A stretch of DNA of 64,000 nt. It comes from Neptuniibacter halophilus. Its GTDB lineage: Bacteria; Pseudomonadota; Gammaproteobacteria; Pseudomonadales; Balneatricaceae. Of the stretch, positions 45,747 through 55,975 are shown piece after piece. Location: positions 992,001-1,056,000 of the forward strand of contig NZ_AP027292.1 in assembly GCF_030295765.1 (NCBI RefSeq), read 5' to 3'. The position numbers were made by a program, and so were the translations under genes. Numbering within the stretch: position 1 is the stretch's first letter; each line of letters starts with the position of its first letter. Below the pieces are notes generated by a model, which was given only the letters and a program-made list of their open reading frames with translations, did no database searches and was not told the DNA's origin.

Positions 45747-47546
45747 TTACGCATAGTAATCAACCAGCGAGACCGGACGCGCACGGGTGTTTACAGCCTG
45801 CTCCGATTCTCCGGCTACAGCACCGTCAGCATACTGCCCCTGACCCTGACTCTCTCCGGCCATCTGCTCCCGGGATTGCTGCTCAGAGGAGTGATCAGAT
45901 ACAGAGGAGTCCTGCAGCGCAAGCCCCTGCTCAGCAAACATCTCTCTGAGGCGAGGCAAACTCTGCTCCACCGCATCACGAACATGCGCATGAGGTGAAC
46001 TGAAACTCAGACTGACCTGATCCTGATTAACATTCACCCTTACACTCAACGATCCCAGTTCCGGCGGATCCAACTGAATCTCAGCAACCCGGCTATTCTG
46101 CGTCGCGATCATGACTGCGCGCTCTCCCAGCGCATTATTCCAAGCCGGCGTATTCATTCTGACCTGCTGCGGCATCATCAGATTCTGCGCTTCAGTTACC
46201 ACTTTCTGCGCCTGACTCGGCTGAGCCAGGGACTGACCGGCAGCCGTCACCGCAGCAGCCGGCTTGTCGATAATCGAGCTACTGCTGCTGTCACTTTTCT
46301 CTGCAGCAGCCATCTTCTGTAATAACTGTCGGGTCATATCCAGCGCCGCCTCAAATTTCTGTGGCGTTTTCAACTCAACCGGAGAACGCTGAGCCAGTTC
46401 CTGATCAACCTCTGCATCGGAAGCCGACTGAGCGGTGCGCACAACGGACTGCTCCGCCAATTGAGTCACTGTCCGGGCGGTCGTGGCATCCTGTTTGGCC
46501 ACAGCATCTGACTCAGCATCAACAGCCGGCTGGCGGGCAATACTTGCTGGCTGCACAGGTTTTTCATTAACCGACTGACCATTTGATCCCGCAGCCTCAG
46601 CCAGAGCGGCCTTACTCTGCCCATCCTGAGGCACCACTGATGCGCCCTGCGTTGAAGAGGCCGCCGCAAACTGCCCGGAAGATGTACGGGCAGCAGCCTC
46701 AGCACCATCATCCGTATTGGATGCCCCATGGATCTGTACTGCCGCAGAGTGACCGGCAGCCGGCACCTGCTTCACCGCATCGGCCTGCAAGGGGCCTGGC
46801 GCCCGCTCACCCTGTCGTGCCACTTCAGCCGCACGCGCATTCATACGCGCCTGCTCGGCAGCCACACCCGGTGATGCGGAAGCAGCCGCCTGTGCCAGAT
46901 CCGGTTTTAATGAAGGAGGAGACTGCGCCTCGGAATCAGACGATGCCGAGGCCTGAGCTTCGGGTAACCGGGCGGATTCATCACTCTCGGCAGCTTTACC
47001 ATCATCAACAGCAGCAGTCATCATCCCGGCCTGCTCCGCATCTGCCGTTGCCTGATCAATCGATGGCTCATTAGTGCCAGCAGACGTCTGATCCGGAGAA
47101 ACTAACATCGCTTCAGCTTCCGTCTCTGCACCCGCCTCAGCAGCCGCTTCGCCTCCCTCAGGGGTCAGCACCGGCTGCTGCTCGGTGTATTGCCGCAACG
47201 CTCTTGCCAGCTCAGCGCTGATCTCTTCCGGAATATCGCCCTGAGCCGCCGACTGCTTTTGCTCAAGCAACTGCGCCATCTGCAACAGACGCTGATTAAA
47301 CAACTCCTGCTCGGATAACTGCTCGTCGGTCTGCAACGGCAACGCTGCCGTCTGAGGCGGCAAAAACTGGCCGTTGGCAAACTCAGCGGGCTGCCCCGCA
47401 GCTCCGCCCTGCTGAGACAGCATGGTACTGAAACCCGTAAATAAACCGGCATTACCCGCAGCAGCAGACTGCGCGCCCTGCGGCAGCATTGACAGATTAA
47501 GAGATAACAACCCGCCGGCGGCAGGTAGTGATGCTTGCTCACTCAT
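45747..47546 (-). CDS. fliK: Flagellar hook-length control protein FliK
   Basis: 599 residues: long Ala/Gln/Glu/Ser-rich ruler region and a C-terminal Flg_hook domain (RVAEIQLDPPELGSLSVRVN, VSLSFSSPHAHVRDAVEQSL) followed by a Gln/Ser-rich tail. It ends hook growth by acting on FlhB. It is longer than E. coli FliK. It lies between fliJ (51 bp) and fliL, joining two blocks that are separate in P. aeruginosa. Confidence 0.94.
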   Translation of the reverse strand: MSEQASLPAAGGLLSLNLSMLPQGAQSAAAGNAGLFTGFSTMLSQQGGAAGQPAEFANGQFLPPQTAALPLQTDEQLSEQELFNQRLLQMAQLLEQKQSAAQGDIPEEISAELARALRQYTEQQPVLTPEGGEAAAEAGAETEAEAMLVSPDQTSAGTNEPSIDQATADAEQAGMMTAAVDDGKAAESDESARLPEAQASASSDSEAQSPPSLKPDLAQAAASASPGVAAEQARMNARAAEVARQGERAPGPLQADAVKQVPAAGHSAAVQIHGASNTDDGAEAAARTSSGQFAAASSTQGASVVPQDGQSKAALAEAAGSNGQSVNEKPVQPASIARQPAVDAESDAVAKQDATTARTVTQLAEQSVVRTAQSASDAEVDQELAQRSPVELKTPQKFEAALDMTRQLLQKMAAAEKSDSSSSSIIDKPAAAVTAAGQSLAQPSQAQKVVTEAQNLMMPQQVRMNTPAWNNALGERAVMIATQNSRVAEIQLDPPELGSLSVRVNVNQDQVSLSFSSPHAHVRDAVEQSLPRLREMFAEQGLALQDSSVSDHSSEQQSREQMAGESQGQGQYADGAVAGESEQAVNTRARPVSLVDYYA

Positions 47547-47597
47547 TTCAGGCCTCCAAATATTTGCCTGTTAATGAATTAGCAAAAAGAGGGCCAA

Positions 47598-48041
47598 CTA
47601 GAGAAAGTTGACCTTGTTGCCCTGAGAACGATCATCGATCTGCTTCTGCAACGCTTTTTCTTCAGCGATTCGCTCAGCATCCAGAGCGTTGTCGGTTAAC
47701 TTCTGCATCCCCTGAACCCGGGCATACGCTTCTTTCCAGTGTTTTTCTACCACTTCCAGCTCACGCCGGTTTTGCTGCATCGCCTGCTGCTGGGTTTGCT
47801 GGGCGTCCTGAATTTTCTGCAGAAATGCCTGCTGGGCATGAAGCTGGGCACCGGTATATCCCTGGGCATTGGCACCCAGATAATTTTGCTGGTACTCGGC
47901 CATATATTGCTCGAGCTGCTGCATTGTGCGCTGATCCTGCTCTACCCGCTGACGGCTGGCCGCCAGAAACTGATCCGCTTGTTTTTTCTTTCTCTCAGCC
48001 AATTCCAGCACTAACTGAAGGCGCTTTGAGCGTTTGTTCAT
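47598..48041 (-). CDS. fliJ: Flagellar export chaperone FliJ
   Basis: 147 residues, almost wholly a helical coiled coil rich in Gln, Lys and Arg ([20 protein letters not shown]). It links the FliI ATPase ring to FlhA. It overlaps the fliI stop by four bases. Confidence 0.92.
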   Translation of the reverse strand: MNKRSKRLQLVLELAERKKKQADQFLAASRQRVEQDQRTMQQLEQYMAEYQQNYLGANAQGYTGAQLHAQQAFLQKIQDAQQTQQQAMQQNRRELEVVEKHWKEAYARVQGMQKLTDNALDAERIAEEKALQKQIDDRSQGNKVNFL

Positions 48042-49435
48042 TTCTGCAACCCTTTAGTTACGGCCGGCCTGTGAACCGCTGCCTGAGGCTGTGCCTGCCC
48101 CGGGTCTGGCGGCGTGGTCAGGATCATCGCCATCTGCTGCATCGACAACTGCAAAGGGAACGCTTCATCAATTCCCTGACGCAAAAACGCATTCATCGAA
48201 GGCAGATTATCGATCACAAAATCCGTATCCGGATCGCTTCCTTTGACATAGGCGCCAACATTGATCAGATCTTCATTTTGCCGGTATTTGGAGTATAGCT
48301 GTTTAAAGCGCATCGCCATCTTCAGGTGATCTGATTCGATGATCTGCGGCATCGCACGGCTGATCGACGCCTCTACATCAATCGCAGGATAATGCCCCTG
48401 CTCCGCCAGACGTCTGGAGAGCACCACATGCCCATCAAGAATCGCCCTCGCAGAATCAGCCACCGGATCCTGCTGATCATCCCCTTCGGTCAAAACGGTA
48501 TAGAAAGCGGTAATGGAGCCACCGCCGGCTTCCGCATTACCTGCCCTTTCTACCAGCTTGGGAATCTTGGCAAAGACCGAAGGCGGGTATCCCTTGGTGG
48601 CCGGAGGCTCACCCACCGCAAGAGCGATCTCACGCTGAGCCTGTGCATAACGGGTCAGAGAATCCATCAACAGGAGGACATTCTTACCCTGATCACGAAA
48701 GTACTCAGCGATCCGGGTCGAAAGCTGCGACGCCCGTAGCCGCATCAGCGGTGAATCATCCGCAGGTGAAGCCACCACCACCGAACGCTTCAGGCCTTCA
48801 CTGCCCAGACTGTGCTCGATAAATTCTTTAACCTCTCGGCCTCGCTCACCGATCAGGCCTACCACAATTACTTCCGCTTCGGTAAAACGGGTCATCATCC
48901 CCAGCAGTACCGACTTACCTACACCACTGCCGGCAAAAAGACCCATACGCTGACCGCGACCAACCGTCAGCAGGCTGTTGATCGTTCGAATCCCTACATC
49001 CAGAGTCTGATGAATCGGCTCACGCAGAAGGGGGTTGATAATCTCTCCCGCCAGACCGGTTTCAGCTTCCGGGCGCAAAGGGCCTTTACCATCAATCGGT
49101 TTACCCACACCATTGAGCACACGCCCCAGCAGATTCATCCCCACCGGCACTTTACCGCTGGCTGACTGAGCTACCACGCGTGTACCTGCCTGCAATCCCT
49201 CAATCGGGTAAAGAGGCATCAGATAGATACGGTCACCGGAAAAGCCCACCACCTCAGCTTCTACACGCTGGGTGGGCGATAACTCGATAAAACAGCATTC
49301 ACCAACGGCACATTTGATCCCTACCGCCTCAATGGTCAGGCCGATCATCCGGGTAATGCGCCCTTCGACGCGCGGCATAACAGGCTCAAGGCGCAGAGTT
49401 TTGTGCCGGGAAATACGCCGCAGCAGCCTACTCAT
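48038..49435 (-). CDS. fliI: Flagellum-specific ATPase FliI
   Basis: 465-residue F1-beta-like ATPase: Walker [16 protein letters not shown], the catalytic region [13 protein letters not shown], Walker [15 protein letters not shown] and [18 protein letters not shown]. It energises early export together with the proton gradient. The start overlaps fliH by 8 bp. A C-terminal Pro/Gln-rich tail extends the usual end slightly. Confidence 0.97.
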   Translation of the reverse strand: MSRLLRRISRHKTLRLEPVMPRVEGRITRMIGLTIEAVGIKCAVGECCFIELSPTQRVEAEVVGFSGDRIYLMPLYPIEGLQAGTRVVAQSASGKVPVGMNLLGRVLNGVGKPIDGKGPLRPEAETGLAGEIINPLLREPIHQTLDVGIRTINSLLTVGRGQRMGLFAGSGVGKSVLLGMMTRFTEAEVIVVGLIGERGREVKEFIEHSLGSEGLKRSVVVASPADDSPLMRLRASQLSTRIAEYFRDQGKNVLLLMDSLTRYAQAQREIALAVGEPPATKGYPPSVFAKIPKLVERAGNAEAGGGSITAFYTVLTEGDDQQDPVADSARAILDGHVVLSRRLAEQGHYPAIDVEASISRAMPQIIESDHLKMAMRFKQLYSKYRQNEDLINVGAYVKGSDPDTDFVIDNLPSMNAFLRQGIDEAFPLQLSMQQMAMILTTPPDPGQAQPQAAVHRPAVTKGLQK

Positions 49436-50192
49436 CAGCCTCTGGCCCGGCGCTGTCTACATGACTGAGGAACTGCTCGACAACCTGAGCAAAACGCTCT
49501 TCAACCTTATGCTCCACCAGCGTATTACTGGTTTCGAGCTGGTAGCTACCCGGTGTTAACTGAGGATCTTCATCGACTAACAGCGTAACCCCGGACTGAA
49601 GAGGGATATTATCCAGACAGGCCCGATCGGCCGGATTGACTCGCACCCGGACTTCGCCCAGCGGCTCCGGCATGTGCTGCAGGGACTGACGAATGGATTC
49701 GAGCAATAACTCTTTTCGGGTCTCCAGCTCACGGCCCACAACCGCTTCAGAGAGCATGACCACAAGTTGCAGCAGCTCTTTTTCCATCTGCAGGGTTAAC
49801 GCACTGACCGGCGCTTCAAATTCAGTTAACAGATTACTCAGGAGCCCCTGCATCCGCCGGATTTCAGCCTCTCCCTGCTGCAACCCCTGCTGCAGCCCCT
49901 GTTCAAGGCCTTCAGCCATGCCCGCCGCGTGACCTTCAGCGTGACCTTCACGCCGTCCCTCTTCAAGACCTGCCGCCAGCCCCTCAATCCGGGCGGCTTC
50001 ACGAATCTCTTCAAGCTCAGCTACGGTAATCTTTTCAGCAGCAATCACCTCTTCGACGACGGTCACTTCCACCGGGTCTTTACGCTGCAGCCCTATGCTG
50101 CCACCGGCCCCGCCCATCTGCGGCAGTTCCCAGCCCAGCAGGCCAGCCGCTTCTTCAGCACGAATACGCTTATAGACTTTTTTGTCGGACAT
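49428..50192 (-). CDS. fliH: Flagellar export ATPase regulator FliH
   Basis: 254 residues with a run of GxxxG repeats ([17 protein letters not shown] and [17 protein letters not shown], about 70-106), then the HrpE/FliH-type helical domain and a C-terminal [14 protein letters not shown] region that binds FliI. 11 bp after fliG. Confidence 0.94.
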   Translation of the reverse strand: MSDKKVYKRIRAEEAAGLLGWELPQMGGAGGSIGLQRKDPVEVTVVEEVIAAEKITVAELEEIREAARIEGLAAGLEEGRREGHAEGHAAGMAEGLEQGLQQGLQQGEAEIRRMQGLLSNLLTEFEAPVSALTLQMEKELLQLVVMLSEAVVGRELETRKELLLESIRQSLQHMPEPLGEVRVRVNPADRACLDNIPLQSGVTLLVDEDPQLTPGSYQLETSNTLVEHKVEERFAQVVEQFLSHVDSAGPEADE

Positions 50193-50203
50193 GAGCGCTT
50201 ACC

Positions 50204-51217
50204 CTAAAGCATCTCTTCGCCGCCGCCACCCAGGATGATTTCACCCTCATCGGCCAGACGACGGGCAACAGAGAGAATCTCTTTCTGCGCTTCTTCAACT
50301 TCGGAGACACGAACCGGCCCTTTCGCTTCCAGATCATCACGGAGCAGTTCGGAGGCACGTTTCGACATATTGCGGAATATTTTTTCCTGCAGTGAGACAT
50401 CCGCCCCCTTGAGGGCAACCACCAGCACATCGGTGGAAACTTCACGCAGAATGGCCTGAATGCCGATATCTTCAACGTCCTGCAGATTCTCGAAGACAAA
50501 CATCAGGTCAGAAATGGTATTAGCGAGGTTCTCATCAGTCTCTTTGATCGCCTCCATCAGCTCAGCTTCAATGCCGGAGTCGATAAAGTTCATGATATCC
50601 GCGGCATTCTTCACCCCACCCAGCGTGGCGGAGCTTGCACCGCTGGCGCCAGCAAATTGACGCTCAAGAATATCATTCAGCTCCTGCAGTGCCTGTGGCT
50701 GGATACGATCCAGCGCAGCAACACGCATAAGAATATCCAGGCGCTGCTTATCATCGAAATAACCCAGCACGCCGGCGGCGGCATCCGGTTCGAGGTAGGC
50801 CACAACCACGGCCTGAATCTGCGGGTGTTCGTAACGGATAATTTCAGCGATCTGACGCGGTTCCATCCAGCGCAGGGTGTCCAGGCCGGAGGTATTGGTA
50901 CTCATCAGGATACGATCAAGCAGGGTTTTGGCTTTTTCCTCACCCAACGCCTGATTCAGCATGGCACGAATGTAGATATCGTTATTGATGCCAATACCGG
51001 TCTGATCGCTGACCAGCCCCATAAAGTCACCAACAACGGACTCGACACGGGACTGCGGCACATTATTCAACTGCGCCATCGCCTCGCCGATCATCTGGAC
51101 CTCTTTAGGCCCCATATGCTTGAGTATTTCGGCGGCATCAGCTTCGCCTAAGCTAATCAGCAGGATCGCAGCTTTATCAATTTCGCTGAGATCGCCCTGA
51201 CCTGCCTCATCACTCAT
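50204..51217 (-). CDS. fliG: Flagellar switch/torque protein FliG
   Basis: 337 residues with armadillo-like repeats, the EHPQ motif (IRYEHPQIQAVVVAYL) and the charged torque helix near the C-terminus (FRNMSKRASELLRDDLEAKG) that contacts the stator. It overlaps the fliF stop by four bases. Confidence 0.97.
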   Translation of the reverse strand: MSDEAGQGDLSEIDKAAILLISLGEADAAEILKHMGPKEVQMIGEAMAQLNNVPQSRVESVVGDFMGLVSDQTGIGINNDIYIRAMLNQALGEEKAKTLLDRILMSTNTSGLDTLRWMEPRQIAEIIRYEHPQIQAVVVAYLEPDAAAGVLGYFDDKQRLDILMRVAALDRIQPQALQELNDILERQFAGASGASSATLGGVKNAADIMNFIDSGIEAELMEAIKETDENLANTISDLMFVFENLQDVEDIGIQAILREVSTDVLVVALKGADVSLQEKIFRNMSKRASELLRDDLEAKGPVRVSEVEEAQKEILSVARRLADEGEIILGGGGEEML

Positions 51218-52881
51218 TCTTTACCTACCCACTGTTTCACCGCCTGCGCCACCCGCGCCGGATCCTCAGCAACCATACTACGAATAGCATTTAACTGATA
51301 ATCAAAGCTTTCATTCGGCGTCGGCAACAGGTCGTTGTCACTGCCAAAGGTTACCGATTCAGACGAAAAATCAGCGCCGTCCAGACCCTCAAGCTCAGCA
51401 GTCACTTCACCTGCAGCGCCCAGCCCGGCGACATTACCGGCGGTCCCCGCTGCAGCCAGATTACGCAGAATCGGACGCAGAATACCGAACACCAGCACCA
51501 GCACAAAGATCGCAGCCATAATCTGTTTCAGGAGGTCCATCACCCACTCCTGTTTCCAGATCGGCACCTCTTCGGCGACGATAGGCTCTTCAGCAGCAAA
51601 CGGCGTATTCACGACATTAACACTGTCACCGCGCAGCGCCGAGAAACCCACCGCGTCCTGCACCAGAATTCGCAGACGTTCCAGTTCATTCTGATTCCAG
51701 GGTGTACGCTGCACATCACCGCTGTCCGGATTAATACTGGACAGATCATCCACCACTACCGCGACGGTAAGGCGGCGCACCCGTCCCTGCTGATGCTTGG
51801 TGTAGCTGATCGTCCGGTCCAACTCAAAGTTTCGTGTTGCCTGCTTACGCGATGAGCCCGGCACACCCACACCCGCGGCGACACCCTCACCGGAAGCCAC
51901 TTCAGGCACACTGCTCGGGCCCGGAGGCTGGTTAGAAAGAGCGCCCGGCACACCCACTGGCGCAGCCGCGCCAACCCGGGATTCATCCATGGTCTGCTCA
52001 CTGCGCAGCGCCGGCAGATCAGGGTTATACAGCTCATCGGTCTGCTCTACCGTGGTAAAGTCGATATCGGCGGATACTTCAGCACGAAAACGCCCCATAC
52101 CTACCACCGGCTGCAGAATACTGTTCACCCGGTTCAGCAAGGTGTCTTCGATGCTACGGGTGTACTCAAGCTGCTTAGCCGCCAGCACAACGTCCACATC
52201 CTTATCCCGGATATTCAGCAGACGGCCGCGCTGATCCACCACCGTCACATCATTGACGTCCAGAGAAGGGATACTTGAAGCCACCAGGTTGGCGATAGAA
52301 GCGACCTGATCCCGCTCCAGCTTGCGGCCGGAGAACAACTCCAGAAAAACCGATGCTGTAGGCTTGCGGGTATCACGGATAAAAACGGTATCTTTTGGAA
52401 TGGCCAGATGGACTCGGGCGTTTCGCACAGCCGTCATACTGGAGATAGTACGCGCCAACTCACCTTCCAGCCCCCGGCGGTAGCGGGTTGTTTCCATAAA
52501 CTGACTGGTTCCCAGACTCTGCTCCTGATCCAGAATCTCAAAACCAACCGTTTTGTCAGCCGTAAAACCTTCTGCGGCCAGTTTCAGCCGTGCCTGATGT
52601 ACATATTCGTCAGGAACCAGAATCGCCCGGCCATCGGCATCAAAGGTGTAGGGAACATTGTATAAACGCAACTGTTCGATAATCTGGTTCGCATCGGCAA
52701 AGTTCAGGTTACTGAAAAGCACCCGCTGATCCGGCTTCTGTGACCAGAGCACAACTGCAAAGCCGATTGCCACACTAGCCGCCAGGCCAACCATCAGACC
52801 AATCTGGCGAACTATACTCAGCTTATTGAAGCCCAGCATTGGATTTCCGGTTAAGGTATCTGCGCTATTTGCCACTGCCAT
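51214..52881 (-). CDS. fliF: Flagellar MS-ring protein FliF
   Basis: 555 residues: first membrane helix (IGLMVGLAASVAIGFAVVLW), ring-building domains (VLFSNLNFADANQIIEQL, TTRYRRGLEGELARTISSM), second helix near 450 (IMAAIFVLVLVFGILRPIL) and the C-terminal FliG-binding segment. A Gly/Pro/Ala-rich insert with GVPGALSNQPPGPSSVPE is typical. 21 bp after fliE. Confidence 0.97.
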   Translation of the reverse strand: MAVANSADTLTGNPMLGFNKLSIVRQIGLMVGLAASVAIGFAVVLWSQKPDQRVLFSNLNFADANQIIEQLRLYNVPYTFDADGRAILVPDEYVHQARLKLAAEGFTADKTVGFEILDQEQSLGTSQFMETTRYRRGLEGELARTISSMTAVRNARVHLAIPKDTVFIRDTRKPTASVFLELFSGRKLERDQVASIANLVASSIPSLDVNDVTVVDQRGRLLNIRDKDVDVVLAAKQLEYTRSIEDTLLNRVNSILQPVVGMGRFRAEVSADIDFTTVEQTDELYNPDLPALRSEQTMDESRVGAAAPVGVPGALSNQPPGPSSVPEVASGEGVAAGVGVPGSSRKQATRNFELDRTISYTKHQQGRVRRLTVAVVVDDLSSINPDSGDVQRTPWNQNELERLRILVQDAVGFSALRGDSVNVVNTPFAAEEPIVAEEVPIWKQEWVMDLLKQIMAAIFVLVLVFGILRPILRNLAAAGTAGNVAGLGAAGEVTAELEGLDGADFSSESVTFGSDNDLLPTPNESFDYQLNAIRSMVAEDPARVAQAVKQWVGKE

Positions 52882-52902
52882 CTATCCTGCGTTTTCTGAT
52901 TA

Positions 52903-53256
52903 TTATATTGGCATCTTCATTATATCTTCATAGGCGGTTACCAGACGGTTACGCACCTGTGTCATCGCCTGAAACGAGACTGAAGCTTTTTCGGCTGCGA
53001 TCATAACCTGAGGCAGATCCACACCCACCTCACCGCGCTCGTAAGCCACCGCCATTTTTTTGGCTTCTGCCTGGGTTTCGTTAACCCCGTCCACAGCATT
53101 CTTAAGAATCTCACCAAAACCGGTACGATCCGAAGGCTTAACATTGCCAATCTCTGTCGGTGCACCCACCATCATTTCAGATGATGCACTCTGCACCTGA
53201 GACTTGATCGTTCTCATCTGCATCAGAACACTGTTTATGTCAGCTCTATCAACCAT
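52903..53256 (-). CDS. fliE: Flagellar hook-basal body junction protein FliE
   Basis: 117 residues from ATG 53256 (MVDRADINSVLMQMRTIKSQ). The C-terminal region FGEILKNAVDGVNETQAEAK and FQAMTQVRNRLVTAYEDIM is the FliE signature. A TTG at 53298 would add 14 residues but has a ribosome site placed too close and would fall on the predicted transcription start of the sigma-54-like promoter, so I favour the ATG. First gene of the motility cluster. Confidence 0.9.
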   Translation of the reverse strand: MVDRADINSVLMQMRTIKSQVQSASSEMMVGAPTEIGNVKPSDRTGFGEILKNAVDGVNETQAEAKKMAVAYERGEVGVDLPQVMIAAEKASVSFQAMTQVRNRLVTAYEDIMKMPI

Positions 53257-53307
53257 ATCCACACCAAACGGCAATTTATTGACATTATAAACAGACAATT
53301 ACCTTCA

Positions 53308-53324
53308 GCAAGGAGAAATGCCCA
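53308..53324 (-). promoter_or_regulatory. fliE: Sigma-54-like promoter upstream of fliE (spacing one base too long)
   Basis: On minus, TGGGCA (53324-53319) and TTGC (53311-53308) resemble the -24/-12 elements of RpoN promoters, known to drive fliE in Pseudomonas and Vibrio. Eleven bases lie between GG and GC instead of ten, so it is a candidate only. Confidence 0.3.
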
Positions 53325-53385
53325 ATCTAATGACATTTTTTTGTCTATTTATGTCGTTTTCACAACTCCCTATAGTGCATAAAGC

Positions 53386-53408
53386 AAAAAACGGGCCATC
53401 GGCCCGTT
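53386..53408 (-). terminator. Rho-independent terminator after the exonuclease gene
   Basis: Perfect 8-bp stem AACGGGCC/GGCCCGTT with a 3-nt loop, followed on minus by a run of six T. It ends transcription of the exonuclease gene before the fliE promoter region. Confidence 0.9.
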
Positions 53409-53431
53409 AATCTTTTGACATTTATCCCTAA

Positions 53432-54061
53432 TCAGCAACCCGCTTCCGGTGGATCACCATATTTCAGTCGCACATACATCAACGCAACCGTCAGCGCATC
53501 GCCAATCGCGGTATGCCGCTCCATCATCGGAATATCCAGCTTTTTCGAAATGGTATCAAAACGCAGATCAATATTACCGCCCACCGACTTCCACTTGATA
53601 ATGTCGTGATAAACGTGGGACAGCTCGATCGCCTTATTCGGCAACCCGAAGCCATACTGAGGGCGGATAAACTTATCCAGCATACGAATATCGTAGTTAA
53701 CGTAATAACCAAGAATCGGACGGTTACCAACAAACGCCAGCACTTGCTCCAAAGCGTCTTCGATATCCATCCCCCCCACCAGATCGCTCTCACGAATCTT
53801 GTGAATTTTAATCGACTCACCGGTGAGTGACTTGGGCGGCTTCAGCTTAATATCCAGACGATCGCTGGTAAGCACTTTCTTACCCTTAATCTTTACTGCG
53901 CCGATCGAAACGATTTCACCCTGCTTCACGTCCAGACTGGTGGTTTCGCAATCCAGCGAAACCACCTCGTCACCGCGATAGGGCTCAAACAGGTGCGCAT
54001 GAGGACCCGCTTTATGGTCATACTTCTCTTTTATTCTTCTTACCGCTCTGGGTATGATCAT
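53432..54061 (-). CDS. DnaQ-like 3'-5' exonuclease (DEDDh family)
   Basis: 209 residues with ExoI motif VSLDCETTSLD (Asp37, Glu39), ExoII around YYVNYDIRMLDKF and ExoIII RHTAIGDALTVA with the catalytic His and Asp. This is a stand-alone epsilon-type nuclease domain. It follows the DUF294/CBS gene by 5 bp. That pair recurs in proteobacteria and suggests a joint role in nucleotide signalling or turnover, which is unproven. Confidence 0.88.
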   Translation of the reverse strand: MIIPRAVRRIKEKYDHKAGPHAHLFEPYRGDEVVSLDCETTSLDVKQGEIVSIGAVKIKGKKVLTSDRLDIKLKPPKSLTGESIKIHKIRESDLVGGMDIEDALEQVLAFVGNRPILGYYVNYDIRMLDKFIRPQYGFGLPNKAIELSHVYHDIIKWKSVGGNIDLRFDTISKKLDIPMMERHTAIGDALTVALMYVRLKYGDPPEAGC

Positions 54062-54066
54062 TCAAC

Positions 54067-55896
54067 TTAACCCCCGAGGTGGTACCTCAGTTCCAGGTGC
54101 TTTTTGAACCCTTTAACTATATGTAACGCATCCCGCAGCAGATCACGCTCTAACTTATCCAGCGACTGCAGCTCAATAATATTCGGCGTCTGATCATGGC
54201 CGTCATCACTGACCTCGATCCGCTTAATCTGCTGCCTCAAGCGTAAGCCGATAAACAGACTCAGCGCTTCGGAGATCTCTTTACCGTGCTTCTCTTTTAA
54301 TTGTCCGGCCTCAACTAACGCTTCTATCCGGGTAAAGGTATTGGTCGCCTTGATCCGGTACTCCAGCGCGATGGTGCGAATCCCGTGCACAATCGGGAAA
54401 ATCCCACCTTTCTTGATATCCAGTTGACCTTTATCTTTCAGATTACCAAAGAACGTCAGGGGCGTATCAAACTCCAGTGAAGCCTTGGCGAAGTGCGAAA
54501 AGAAAACATCATTGTTGCGCAGATGACGCATAAACCAGTTACGGCTCGCTTTGAATATCGCCGGATTACCGGCAACCGGCTTAGCGTCCACAGCAATGGC
54601 CAGATTCATCTGCGAGTCACCATCACACCGGGCCGCCCAGTCACTGAGCATTTGCGTCCAGTCACCCAGCGATTTCACCCAGGCCGGATTCGAAACCATA
54701 ATATTACCGGGACAGGGCGGGAAGCCAAATTCGATCAAAGTCTCACTGAACCGGTTCAGAGTCTCCTGCATACCCGGCCAGACCAGACCATCGCGATGGA
54801 TCACCGCATTATCCTGATCGGTCTTCATGATCTGCTCACCGCGCCCTTCCGAGCCCATCACCAGCAAACACACATGGGGCTGCATATCCGCCGGGATAAT
54901 AATATTGAACAGCTTGGCAATAATCCGACCGTTCATCGCCGCCAGCAGATCCATTGCAAACCGAATTTTAACGCCGTGAGACACGAGTGCCTTGATCAAA
55001 TCATCCAGCCCCTGCGCTGCGGTTTTCAGATCTTCTACCGTCTGCGCCCGCTCGATCCGCAGGCCGATTACGTGAGAATGACTGGAGAAATAACTCAGCA
55101 CATCGGTCAGTTCGACAATACCGCTCATCTCATTGTCATCCATGACAACCACACGCTCGATATGCTGCTGGGTCATAATGATCAGGGCATTGAACAGGTA
55201 ATCATCGGTTTTAACTGAGATCAGACGATAACTGGCTATTTCGGCGATATCCGTCGACATCGGCAGCTCATTCACGACCACCGCATCCAGCAGATCGGTA
55301 CCGGTCACGATGCCATATCGGTTACCCCGTCGCACCAGCAGGCAGTCCGCCTTTTTCTCCCGCATCAGCAAGGTAGCTTCGCGGATAGAGGTACCCTCGA
55401 GAATGACCAGAGGCTCACGTATCAGCCCATCAGAGACCTTGGCCAACATAAATTCGGCCATATCCTGATCTTTGCCGTGCTGCTGGACAATCTCGGTTTT
55501 AGCAGACAGGTTCTGCTGAAAGTAATCCGCAAACAAGTTGTTGGTGGACATCAGATCCAGCAACGTCTTGGTCGGCAGGATATGACAGATGGTCTCCTCT
55601 TCGGCAATAAAGTTGTGTATCGCCTTACCACGAATCGCCGACCAGCCACCAAAATAGTCTTCATTGGTGTAGTGAACAAACACATGCTCCGGCGCACCAT
55701 CTGCCTGCTCCGCTACATCATGTTCACCAACGCGCCCTTTAAAGATGATAAACACCCCTTCAGGCTCCTTCCCCGCCGCCATGATCACTTCGCCCTTCTG
55801 GTAGTAACCAATATCCAGACTGGAGCGAAGCAGTTCCTGCTCTTTCTTATCCAATAAGCTGAACGGCAGATTGTTCATTTGAAAACCGTCAGACAT
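54067..55896 (-). CDS. DUF294 nucleotidyltransferase-like protein with cNMP-binding and CBS domains
   Basis: 609 residues from ATG 55896 (MSDGFQ, with AGGGG 8 nt upstream). A longer reading from 55935 would run into the terminator of the symporter gene. Order: cyclic-nucleotide-binding-like domain (IGYYQKGEVIMAAGKEPEGVF and on), two CBS domains (about 165-280, MREKKADCLLVRRGNRYGIV), a nucleotidyltransferase-like domain with MGSEGRGEQIMKTDQDNA (about 355-370), and a C-terminal DUF294 helical domain. The GlnD-like motif suggests nucleotide transfer to a partner protein. Target unknown. Confidence 0.87.
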   Translation of the reverse strand: MSDGFQMNNLPFSLLDKKEQELLRSSLDIGYYQKGEVIMAAGKEPEGVFIIFKGRVGEHDVAEQADGAPEHVFVHYTNEDYFGGWSAIRGKAIHNFIAEEETICHILPTKTLLDLMSTNNLFADYFQQNLSAKTEIVQQHGKDQDMAEFMLAKVSDGLIREPLVILEGTSIREATLLMREKKADCLLVRRGNRYGIVTGTDLLDAVVVNELPMSTDIAEIASYRLISVKTDDYLFNALIIMTQQHIERVVVMDDNEMSGIVELTDVLSYFSSHSHVIGLRIERAQTVEDLKTAAQGLDDLIKALVSHGVKIRFAMDLLAAMNGRIIAKLFNIIIPADMQPHVCLLVMGSEGRGEQIMKTDQDNAVIHRDGLVWPGMQETLNRFSETLIEFGFPPCPGNIMVSNPAWVKSLGDWTQMLSDWAARCDGDSQMNLAIAVDAKPVAGNPAIFKASRNWFMRHLRNNDVFFSHFAKASLEFDTPLTFFGNLKDKGQLDIKKGGIFPIVHGIRTIALEYRIKATNTFTRIEALVEAGQLKEKHGKEISEALSLFIGLRLRQQIKRIEVSDDGHDQTPNIIELQSLDKLERDLLRDALHIVKGFKKHLELRYHLGG

Positions 55897-55920
55897 TCCA
55901 CATCCCCTGTATAGGAAAGA

Positions 55921-55954
55921 AAAAGGGCGCACCAACCTTCGCTGGGCGCCCTTT
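55921..55954 (-). terminator. Rho-independent terminator of the symporter operon
   Basis: Nine-base arms AAAGGGCGC/GCGCCCTTT (55922-55930 and 55946-55954) with a T-rich tail on minus. It lies 22 bp after the symporter stop, before the DUF294 gene. Confidence 0.85.
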
Positions 55955-55975
55955 AGCTTGTTTAACTAAGCGATC

